A stretch of DNA of 64,000 bases from Undaria pinnatifida (taxonomy: Eukaryota; Sar; Phaeophyceae; Laminariales; Alariaceae): contig JABAKD010000023.1 in assembly GCA_012845835.1 (NCBI GenBank), forward strand, positions 186,001 to 250,000. Reading direction: 5' to 3'. Positions 32,205-41,489 of this stretch are shown in pieces (positions within the stretch are counted from its first letter, which is position 1; the number at the start of each line of letters is the position of its first letter). The notes under the pieces were generated by a model. It did no database searches. It was given only the letters and a program-made list of their open reading frames with translations, and had not been told where the DNA came from. Made by a program: the position numbers and the translations under genes.

Positions 32205-34795
32205 TTTGCTTGGAGGCGTGCCAGAGCATTTTGTAGTGTCCATTAATTCATCTGTTCAGGCCTTCGTGGTTGTGTCGCCTTGCCAGAAGCGTGTGTCGTC
32301 TTCTTTGATATTTGCTGCTCGGGTTTCAATAAGAATTTCTAATGTGCCGTGGGGAACAGTCCCAATCGGTTTGGGGATGAATCGATCTGAGGGATGATTG
32401 ATGTAACCTAAAGACGGCGGAGGGCGCATGTCGAGCAGAAGGTGTGAATGCATTTGTGCATGAGTCGGTCGAAGGAATTATCGACGGAGCCTAAAGCCGG
32501 GCTAGGGCCCGTGTCGAGAAGGACCACAACCTCGGTTGATGGGAACTCCTTCAGAAGGCGGTTCGCGGACTATGTTCTACATGGTTAGTTGTCTATGGTG
32601 ATTTTCGCTGGTCCCAAAATCGGAGACACATTTTGGCGTCGTTTGAAATTGACCAGCACGCTCGAAAGTCAAATATACGAGGTATGTGTCTGAAGTGGAA
32701 ACATTTGCACCGACCCAGCTTCATGACTCGGCACTCGGTACTTTCCAAACGCCGTACTCGGGTGGACGGCTGAGGAAACATTTCGATAGGTGGCCACTAG
32801 TCAGCAGTGAAGGTGAACAACTCGCGATGGACACGTGCTACGATAGAGCTTTTAATAGCGCTTCTTAGCTTACATAATTGATTGATGACGGGGCTCCTTA
32901 ACCCAAGTTATGGTTGGAATATCGTTTATTTGCGTCATTATTCGTTGTATATACCTAGGCCTGCCTAGGGATTTTTGGTCTGTTTGAACGTTCGGTATTT
33001 TTGTGAATGTAAGCGTTCGGGTTGGATAAAGAAAGCGTCGCGTGAGGGGCCTCTGAGTTGTTTGGTGCTACGCTCATCGTAGCTTTCAGTAAGATATCAA
33101 ATTATTACCGACAGCGATAGCAACAACCCTTAGTGTATTTTAGCGATAACAGAGGGTCGTAATCAAGTTGATTCACTACAGCCGAGCCATCCCTTTACGG
33201 TTGTATTCGTAGTATCAGGAGGGGTTGCAGTCTTTGGGTTAACTAATGTTTCTGACGTTGTCACCTTCTATCTTTGTGAATGATGTTACCTTCTGACGTT
33301 CTGATTGGTTGAGCACCTCGAGTGTGGAACCATCGGCTTGTAGGATAATTCCACGAGCATGCTTGTTTCAAGGGCCGGCACATAAGGCCAATGCTACCAT
33401 AAAGGTATCAGGTTTCGTCTGAAATGGTTTCTGAATGACGAAGCCCCTTGACCCGAAATTCGTCGGGAATTGGCCATTTGTTTTTTCTTGATCCTCGTTG
33501 TATATATATTCCATGGCTTTTTTCGTCCGGTAGCAGTACATTTTTCTCCAAGTCTGTTTTTGGGTCAGGACATGTCTTAACCTCCAAATTGGGGGGGAAT
33601 ATTAGGAAAAAAGTGGTGCACCTCTATCGCTAATTGTAGCGCAGGTCATACATGTGCTGGTCGGGTTGCGAGAACGAACGTCTGCGAAGTCATGTGTCGG
33701 GGGAGATATTTTGTTCTTCGTCTTAGTAGGTCAAAATCTTTCTGCGGCACCCCTGGCGTAGGATGAGTCGGCCGGCAACGCCAGGTGCTTTCGCCGTAGA
33801 TGGGCGTGAACTGCCGGATGATGGTGGTAGTTGGCATAGTCGTTGTATAGCGGTTTACAGGAGCCACGCTCTACCATGGTCAACATCAATTTAGTGTTTT
33901 TCGGCGCGAACGTGGATCGAGGTCCTCTTGACCACCAATCGGTGTCCCTCGCCGTTAAAGAAATCGACACTTCCATCAAACCTGCTGGCACCGGAACCGC
34001 CTCGTGCTCCCACCTCCCCAATGCCTTGTTCTCCGACGAGCCCTCTTGACCCCCCACACATGTACCAACTTACTACACGACGATGGATGTGAACCTCCAA
34101 TTCATGGCAATCCCCGTCAGCGTGTTAGCCCGCTATCAGCAGCCGACCTTCCCCTGGGCTGACCGAGAGGTCGTCAACCGTTTGGGCATAATGATGATGA
34201 CATGTGTATCCAACAGGACGGCGTACCAAAACGGGATGTCCCTATCCGCATGGCCTAAGCCGCCTCCCCTCTCCGACTGGCCTGAGGCGCCTGCTAATGA
34301 CGACAACCGCGGGCCGTCGAAAGAGAACCACGGCCCACGCAGTGTGGAAACCGCAGCAAGGTCGAACAATGGCAGCGCCTCTTTGTCTCGTGGCCGTCAC
34401 AGGTGAGGCAGCAATGCCTCTTCCCACTCCTCAGCCGGACCCGGGAGTCGGCTGATCAAGCCAAGACATAGGTGGCTTGAGCCCGGGCTCCAGGCTTCCC
34501 GTATCATCTCGGGGCTCATGTCGCACAAGAAGAAAGAGACCACCTCGGAGGCATTCCACGGCAGGGGTGCAGCATGTTCTAAGAAATTTCTCGAGTTCCT
34601 AACATGAACAGCTCTATATAGCAACCCCCAAGAGAAATGACTTTGACGGCATTCGTTCGCACAACCCGACCAAGTTTCTGTGCCATAATCCTCAAAAGAC
34701 ATATAAATTGGTGCAATTAGATAATAAATGACGGCCCGGGCTACAGCAGGAGGGTTATGATGTTTTCTTGTGTTTTGTTTTTGTTATATACCTTC
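32205..34795. other. Unassigned DNA
   Basis: No gene was recognised. A repeat pair around CTTGACCCGAAATT and TCGTTGTATATA lies at 33440-33510 with a weaker partner at 32890-32955. A dispersed roughly 50-bp phrase (reverse of CATGACTTCG...CGCAACCCGACCA) lies at 33655-33700, and a forward copy at 34640-34672. Confidence 0.4.
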
Positions 34796-35065
34796 CTTTG
34801 CACTGGCTTGGGGTCTTTCGTGCGAGTAACCCCTGCTTCTTTGCGGCTTGAAGGAGCTCGTCATGTTTTGAAATCGCATTATCAATCCGCAATGGTATGG
34901 CAAGCTACGCTGCACGATAAAAAATCGTTGAACGTCTTGTCGTCCGTGAGGTACTGAGTCACTGGCGCGAGTGGCTCAAGCCCGCAATTGAAAATCGGGG
35001 TACCCCCCCATACCCTAGTCTTGGTCTGACCAACCGCTAGTTTTTCGTTTGAGGACGTCAATCGC
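34796..35065 (+). mobile_element. Short dispersed element, copy 3
   Basis: The left motif is GGGGTCTTTCGTGCGAGTAA with CTTCTTTGCGG. The right motif is GTGAGGTACTGAGTCACTGGCGCGAGTGG, then CCCCCCCATACCCTAGTCTTGG, the C-rich end shared with copies at 15465 and 47830. This is the most complete copy and defines a length of about 260 bp. Confidence 0.65.
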
Positions 35066-37321
35066 TTGCATTGTCGACAATACCCAAATTTTTCCAACAT
35101 TACCAACATTACCACTTGACTGATGTTACGATAGCCCCCCCCAAAGCCGGCGATTTTCTTTAACGAACGTTTCATGGCTGGTCGACACAAAGAATGATGC
35201 TATGGAGTATGTATACTCACACATTTCAATGTTTGCAAGATTGGTCTATCGAACGATGACGTCGGGACGGCAAGGGCCACCGTATTTCAGGACATACGGC
35301 CGAGAGGTAGTCCCAAACCGGCGATTTCGTAAACGTAAGGCTGGGGGGGGCTACCGTAGGACGACTCTCAAATTTGAGTCAACCCAAAAAAATAAACCCC
35401 TACCGTAGGATGATCCCGACCGACCTTACCCGACCCTGACGATGGGATCAAGCCCATGAAAACACGCGGCTGGGCTAGCCTTTCCAGTGTAGACGTCTCG
35501 TCGGGTGACTGACTTCATCATCTCTAGGGTAGCGATATCGTGGTAGATGGTCGCCCTTTACGCCTGTGCTCGACCATTGTGCGCGTGCGGCAGGCGTAAG
35601 AGGGCACCGCCTCATCCGACCAGAAATAATGCACGAGGGAAAAGCATAGCTTCAGCAGTAGTACCTTTGCACTGACATTGGCCGTCACGAGCCATTTACC
35701 AGCATGCTCCTTGGTGTGAACCTAGGCACAGCCGAGGCCGCTCAACAGTTGGTTTGCAACATCCTGCTAGCGCTCTCAGACTTATTACCCATGTGTGAGG
35801 GAGTATGTAACGGAATATAAAAAACGTCTTAAGGCGATGTTTTTGATCAATGGTTGTGGTCGTCCCCTTCTCAAATATAGCATCAGGGTCATCACCCTAA
35901 AGAATCAAAAACCGTTGAACTTACGAGTTTCTTCGATGATCTCTTCGCGGAGGTGAAGCTATCCCTCTCATCATGAAAAAGCGGTCCGGGGGCGTAACAT
36001 CAGTCCCTCCAACGCCGTTTCGTCAAAATCAAGCACCGTGACGCGTTCGTCAAGCTTCACGTATTTGAAAATTGCAATCGAGACGTCTCTTTTGGACTAC
36101 CGCTGAGCTTTTCGCGCTTTAGCATCTCATGTTGTCGACAGTGATTAGATCTCGGCCCACAACGTGAAAGTCGTGCTAGGTACAATGACATTTGCGTTTA
36201 CAAGCAATTCCCATCGCACGTGCCTGTTTTGTACCCGAGAGCATTAACGACGGTGCAGGAACGTTTTGGGTCTATCACGACATGTGGGTGGCGTTTAGTG
36301 CTTTGCCGACTAACAGTCCCGCCATGAACGGTGCAAAACATATTCTTCGTCTATTCCACGTGGTTCTCTCTGTGAATTTGCATGCCAGTGGCCGCACACA
36401 GAGCCATCCGGCCACTCATACTACAAAGGCCTTTAAGGATCGTTCGTGAAGACCCAGTCGTGTTGAACATCGATGCTCAACACTACCTCCTCCGACCTCA
36501 GACAGCGTCCTAATTGCCCTCGAATATATCACTCTGGGATGAAGTTTACCGTGCCCCCTTCGTTCGACACTAGGGACGTTCCTTTGTGGGCACCCTTAAC
36601 CACTCGTGAACAAAGCAAAAACGTGTTTCGTTACTCGAAGGGTCGTTTCTATCATATCCTCGGCGGGGACCACTCTTTCAATATCTGTTGTGAGGACTCT
36701 TTCACTATGAAGCGGATGCCTTAACCCTGAACTAGGTCACATTAGCGACAATGGTAACATCTACCGCCGTTGGCAACGTCGCCTGCGGTCATACCGCCGC
36801 CGGAACCATTTGGGGCAGCGAAAACGAACGCTCGCCGCTAGCCGCCTTTACCGCGATTCTGCACTGCTACGTAAGAAGCATAACTTAAATTGGGAAATGT
36901 TTTAGGCCCACCTGTGCTTCCTATATTATGATACGGAAAATAGCTTAAACTGCCCAAAACACTACTTTAGACCCTGAAGTTAACCTCAACCCGAACCACC
37001 GACCCTAACGCTACTCATAGGACATTGTACGGATAAATCCGATGGTATTTATGTTTGAAAAATTGGTCGACCTCATTATAATCCGTATTAAAATGTTCCC
37101 CGATTTCCATGCTTCAACTGCTAGAAAATATTCTAGACGTCTCGTACAAGCTAGTTGCCGCCGTCTCCTTGCAACGTCCCCAGTATTTCGCTCGTCCCGC
37201 AAAAAAATAATAACATCATCGCGATAGCGAGAGAAAAGCGAACCATGTCTAATGCCGCTACTACCGTACACAACGCCAGCACGGCCACGGCCAACATGGC
37301 GCTAGTGGTGGGTCATCTGGA
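35066..37321. other. Unassigned DNA, probable decayed 5' part of the Ty3 element
   Basis: Another C-rich element end (GGGGGGGCTACCGTAGGACG, then CCCCTACCGTAGGATG) lies at 35343-35412. Since RNase H of a Ty3/gypsy element starts at about 37322, gag, protease and reverse transcriptase would be expected here, but no RT motif was readable. Frames at 36192-36449 and 36473-36724 are unrecognised. Confidence 0.35.
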
Positions 37322-37578
37322 AACTCGCTCTCAGTTTTCCTTGCGAGGCGTGTACGTCCGCTTACCTCGCTACTTCATCAAGGCGTCGAGTTCGTTTTTT
37401 CCGCCGCCGTGGAGGCCATTGTGCGGAAGATCTTAGAGGAGCTCCCCGAAACGCCGCCCTTAGTGTAGCCAAACTAAGGACGCTATCGCCAACAACGGTT
37501 GCCCTTTCCTCCTCTACAGCGATGCCCGGGTGGGCGGGTTCGGAGCCACTCTTGAACACGCGCGAGACGAGATCCATC
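37322..37578 (+). pseudogene. Ty3/gypsy polyprotein, first part of RNase H
   Basis: A frame from 37322 reads VRPLTSLLHQGVEFVF and EAIVRKILEELPETPPLV, the connection between reverse transcriptase and RNase H typical of stramenopile Ty3 elements. It then hits a TAG near 37466. After a one-base shift, CPFLLYSDARVGGFGATLEH follows, containing the first catalytic Asp of RNase H (codon 37521-37523). The homology stops at about 37578, where the 11-bp minisatellite begins. The missing remainder of the domain is found at 44233, 6.6 kb downstream on the same strand. It is non-functional. Confidence 0.8.
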
Positions 37579-38480
37579 AAAGCAAGTTGGAAGCAAGCTT
37601 GAAGCATACTTGAAGCAAGTTTGATGCAGGTGTGAAGCAAGCTCGAAGCAAGCTTGAAGCTACCTTGAAGCAAGTTTGAAGAAAGCTTGAAGCAAGCTTG
37701 AAGCAAGTATAAACCAAATTTAAAGTAAGTTCCAAGCAAGTTTGACGCAATATTGAAGCAAGCTTGAAGCAAGTTTAAGCAAGTGTGAAGCAAGTTTGAG
37801 GCGAGTTTAATACAACCTTGAAGCAAGCTTGCTAGCGAGCTTGAAGCAAGCTTGAAGCAAGTTTGAAGCAAGTTTGAAGCAAGTTTGAAACAAGTTTAAA
37901 GCAAGTTCAAAGCAAGTTTAACGCAAGCTTGAAGCAACATTGAAGCAAGTTTGAAGCAACTTTAAAGAAAGTTTGAAGCAAGCTTGAAGCAAGTTTAAAA
38001 CAAGTTTGAAGCAAGTTTGAGGCAAGTTTGAAGCAATTTTGAAGGAAGCTTGCTAGCGAGCTTGAAGCAAGCTTGAAGCAAGTCATGAGCAATCTTCACT
38101 CAAGTGTGAAGCAAGTTTAAAGCTACCTTGGATAAAGTTTGAAGCAAGCTTGAAGCGAGTTTATAGCAAGTTTAAAGCAAGATTGAGGCATGTTTGAAGC
38201 AAGCTTGACGCATGCTTGAAGCAAGATATACGCAAGCTTGAAGCAAGCTTGAAGCAAGCTTGAAGCAAGCTTGAAGCAGGTTCAAAGCAAGTTTGAAGCA
38301 ATTTTAAATCAAGTTTAAAGCAAGTTTAACGCAAGGTTGAAGCAACATTGAAGCAAGTTGGAATCAATTTTGAAGCAAGTTTGAAGCAATTTTAAAACAA
38401 GCTTAAAGGAAGTTTAAAGCAAGTTTGAATCAACTATGAAGCAAGCTTGAAGCAAGTTTGAAGCAAGTTTGAAACAATAC
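37579..38480. repeat. 11-bp minisatellite, block 1
   Basis: About 80 imperfect copies of GAAGCAAGCTT (variants GAAGCAAGTTT, TAAAGCAAGTT). The minus strand of the consensus has no stop in any frame, so it yields artificial open frames of period 11 residues (LQACFKLASSL). A variant, CTTGCTAGCGAGCTTGAAGC, occurs at about 37828 and 38048 and again in block 2 at 41588. This shows that the two blocks share higher-order structure and ancestry. Confidence 0.95.
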
Positions 38481-38712
38481 ATGTTTCTTCAAGTGCTTTT
38501 TGGTGTAAAGAGGAGAAGTTTTTTGTCACACATGACTGGTGACTCGCTGCGCGAGAAGGCACTTGGCGATCGTCGGCAGTGGCGGAATGTTTTATCACAT
38601 TTGACCGCGCGAGAAGTCACTTGACGATGGTCGGGAGTGGCGGAATGTTTTGTCACACTTGACTGGTGGAATGTTCATCGCTACAGACGTGGTTCGCTTG
38701 ACCAAACTTAGT
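38481..38712. repeat. Short tandem motif next to the helicase fragment
   Basis: A unit of roughly 60-65 bp containing GTCGGCAGTGGCGGAATGTTTT/GTCGGGAGTGGCGGAATGTTTT and TCACATTTGAC/TCACACTTGAC is repeated at about 38571 and 38631, with partial copies on either side. It has no coding function. Confidence 0.7.
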
Positions 38713-39465
38713 TTACGTTGTAGACCCCCTGCAATCCATGGCCACTACTGTGAACGTCCCGAGGCCAAAGCCCTCTCCAACCGTCGGGGGCGTCATACAC
38801 TCCCGTGCGTCCCATAGGGTGGCGTACGCCACTCTTCTCCCCCGCGTGTCGATGGTTACTGTCGCTGGCGCTTTTCGGCGCAGTTCCGCGAGCGCGTTAA
38901 TGGCGTCCATTGGGGGGTGGAAGGCGTCCTTCATGAAATCGCGGGTGGCGCCTCTGTCGCGCAATACAGCACTCGGCAAGACTATGAATAGGCCCCCAAG
39001 AGTTTTACCCCTAGATACAGCGGTGTACCCCTGGCCCTGGGCGAAGAATCCTCTACTCGGAATCCACACAGCAACCCGCTCGAACCCAACACCCTGTACC
39101 CTATGTATGGTCATACAAGCGGCGACCATGAGCGGCCACTGTTTCACTATGTACGCTCCGCTGACGGCAACTCCCCTGCAGAACGGAACCCATACGGCCT
39201 TGTCTTCGAAAGGCTGCAGCTTGACTCTGCGCCCTTTCCCCTTACCAGTCGGTAGCTCTACCTCAACCCACGCGGGCCTTTTGTGGGCGAGGGTGGTCTC
39301 GTGGGCCTCGGCTTCTGAGGAGGCGTCGGTATCCTGCCAACCTCTAACGACGCCACAGGTAGCGTTGACGACCCCCCGCTGTTGGTCGACATTTTTAGTG
39401 ATGACTATCTGAGAGGCGTGAAGTTGGCACGCGAGGGGTAGGGATGGAAGCGTTAGGTTTTGCAT
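38713..39465 (-). CDS. Pif1-like superfamily 1 helicase, C-terminal fragment
   Basis: The 250-codon frame resembles only the last third of Pif1-type helicases. Residues 20-41 (IVITKNVDQQRGVVNATCGVV) match the domain-2 segment that reads KN-D-GLVNG-G-V in the family. TIHRVQG (119-125) is motif V, and GQGYTAVSRGKT (145-155) is motif VI with its Arg finger. The Walker A and B motifs are absent and an in-frame TAA lies just upstream of the ATG, so on its own it cannot be an ATPase. In Helitron and Helitron2/Helentron transposons such helicases are fused to Rep and sometimes OTU domains. Here an OTU-like fragment lies directly upstream on the same strand. It may be an exon, a transposon relic or part of a host Pif1 paralogue. 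Confidence 0.7.
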   Translation of the reverse strand: MQNLTLPSLPLACQLHASQIVITKNVDQQRGVVNATCGVVRGWQDTDASSEAEAHETTLAHKRPAWVEVELPTGKGKGRRVKLQPFEDKAVWVPFCRGVAVSGAYIVKQWPLMVAACMTIHRVQGVGFERVAVWIPSRGFFAQGQGYTAVSRGKTLGGLFIVLPSAVLRDRGATRDFMKDAFHPPMDAINALAELRRKAPATVTIDTRGRRVAYATLWDARECMTPPTVGEGFGLGTFTVVAMDCRGSTT

Positions 39466-39550
39466 GGTAAACGCGAAACGTTAGTGAACGCGTATGCTAC
39501 AAACGCAAGCACAGGACGCACACACGTAGCTGGAGACGCCTACATACATA

Positions 39551-40204
39551 GGAGATGATGATACACAGGTGACGGAACGCATTTGCACCGCAGGAACGCT
39601 GGTGGAAGGTGAGGTAGTAGACTATAGCAGGTTCGAAGACGTACGGGTATGCTACAAACGCAAACACACGGGAGAACTGCTGCGCTACACATGTACGTAC
39701 TCTACACACGCGGCGAGAGCGGTGTGCACGCCGCTGTACATACAAACACAGCTGTGACCATGCTGAGTGCGTAGCGTATAAGCAATGCCGTGTACATACC
39801 TGTCCCAAGAAGGTGCAGTTCCCGCTGAGCAGAGAGTGCCAGCCGCAGTTGCCATCCCCCCTGCACGGAACAGTGCGAGTGTTCCGGCGCTGTAGAACGA
39901 GGCCATTCGGGCAGTGCAATTGCTGAATGGATTGTTGTTGCCCTCCCAAGGCGGAAGGATGTAGGACGAACTCCAAGCGATGAGGCAGAGAGAGCCCTGC
40001 AAATGTGTATTGGAACAGTTGGTCTCCCCAGTCGTCAAGATATCGCTCTGCTGTAAGGACGTTCCGCTGCATGTTGTGCAGAGATTCAAACGCAGCACCA
40101 GGTGGTGGTACGCCGTGACGTTTGAAGAGGGCGAAGAACACGCAGCCGCAGAGGAGGAGGAGCGTAGAACGAGCGAAGGGGCTCATAGCAGACACCCACA
40201 GCAC
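39551..40204 (-). CDS. OTU-type cysteine protease-like fragment, spliceable
   Basis: From an ATG at 40204 the frame starts with a hydrophobic segment (residues 8-27, STLLLLCGCVFFALF), either a signal anchor or chance. It reaches CRGDGNCGWHSLLSG at 114-128, the OTU catalytic box with Asp and the nucleophile Cys (120). Right after residue 135 the DNA has a strong splice donor (GGACAG followed by GTATGT, GT at 39798-39799). An acceptor (CCACCAG) 201 bp later resumes in phase with NAFRHLCIIISYV, similar to the helix after the catalytic box in OTU proteins. A second donor follows near 39551. The C-terminal His region was not found. It ends 30 bp from the next cut in frame and about 85 bp from the helicase ORF. 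Confidence 0.5.
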
Positions 40205-40213
40205 GCTCCGGAG

Positions 40214-41458
40214 ACCACCAGCGCTGGATTGGCAGCCCAGCCGAAGGGTGCTTGTATGCTACTACTAGCAGTGTAGAGTGTGTTGGTGTTCGTGTGTGTG
40301 TCCCAAAATGCACCCACGAGGTGGTTGTTTGCGTGCGAGGGTGTAGTTCGTCACGCCGTTCAGCGTTTGATTTGAATCGCAGCCGTTTGAATTTTATGGT
40401 TTTGTAAGGACGAGGAGGGTTTTTTGGGAAGGGATTTTTTTGTCCGCAGCCCAGGGCACAACGAAGTGAAATGTTTGTGTGTTGTGTTGTTGTTTTTTTT
40501 GTTGTCCCGCATCGTGATGTAGCAGGATCGAACAGCAGAGGCGCAAACGTTCAAGCGCATGCACCACCAGCGCTGGGTTGGCAGGCCAGCCGAAGGGTGG
40601 TTGTATGCTACTACTAGCAGTGTAGAGTGTGTTGGTGTTCGTGTGTGTGTCCCAAAATGCACCCACGAGGTGGTTGTTTGCGTGCGAGGGTGTAGTTTGT
40701 CACGCCGTTTGATTTGAATCGCAGCCGTTTGAATTTTATGGTTTTGCAAGGACGATGAGGGTTTTTTGGGAAGGGATTTTTTTGTCTGCAGCCCAGGGCA
40801 CAACGAAGTGAAATGTTTGTGTGTTGTTTTGTTGTTTTTTTTGTTGTCCCGCATCGTGATGTAGCAGGATCGAACAGCAGAGGCGCAAACGTTCAAGCGC
40901 ATGCACCACCAGCGCTGGGTTGGCAGGCCAGCCGAAGGGTGGTTGTATGCTACTACTAGCAGTGTATAGTGTGTTGGTGTTCGTGTGTGTGTCCCAAAAT
41001 GCACCACCAGCGCTGGGTTGGCAGGCCAGCCGAAGGGTGCTTGTATGCTACTACTAGCAGACAGTGTAGAGTGTGTTGGTGTTCGTGTGTTTGTCCCAAA
41101 ATGCGCCACCAGCACTGGGTTGGCAGGGCAGCCGAACGGTGCTTGGATGCTAGTAGCAGTGTCGGGGGGGGGCGACGCGCCCCCCTCCGAACCCCCCCCC
41201 CGGGCCCGACACAGTGTGCGTTGGAAGGACCCTCACCAGCAGCCGAAGGGTGCTTGTATGCTACTACTAGCAGTGTAGAGTGTGTTGGTGTTCGTGTGTG
41301 TGTCCCAAAATGCACCACCAGCAATGGGTTGGCAGGGCAGCCCAACGGTGCTTGGATGCTAGTAGCAGTGTCGGGGGGGGGCGACGCGCCCCCCCCCGAA
41401 CCCCCCCCCCCGGGCCCGACACAGTGTGCGTTGGAAGGACCCTCACCAGTGTGCGTTC
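40214..41458. repeat. Tandem repeat: two ~345-bp units and short derivatives
   Basis: Units begin at ACCACCAGCGCTGG at 40214 (349 bp) and 40563 (342 bp), the second starting again at 40905. Shorter 98-110 bp derivatives, which keep only the first third (CAGCCGAAGGGTGC, CTACTACTAGCAGTGTA, GTGTGTTGGTGTTCGTGTGTG), follow at 41003, 41105, 41236 and 41313. The two long units are almost identical. Because 342 is a multiple of 3, the minus strand stays open for 251 codons across them; this frame is repeat-driven and shows no domain. The array begins at the 5' end of the OTU frame. Confidence 0.9.
41158..41448. repeat. Duplicated GC-rich hairpin with GTGTCGGG / CCCGACAC ends
   Basis: Two copies (41158-41246 and 41370-41448) of a segment running GTGTCGGGGG, GGCGACGCGCCCCCC, GAACCCCCCCC and GGGCCCGACAC, followed by AGTGTGCGTTGGAAGGACCC. 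The outer 8 bases are inverted repeats and the interior is nearly pure G then C, so each can fold into a very stable hairpin. They sit inside the derivative units of the tandem array. Confidence 0.85.
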
Positions 41459-41489
41459 GAAAAAGTACATGGAAAAACTATAGTATGTA

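Noticed and set aside
40360-41115. 251-codon minus frame with two long internal repeats
   Set aside because: It follows the 342-bp tandem units, shows no domain and is not conserved in the short derivatives.
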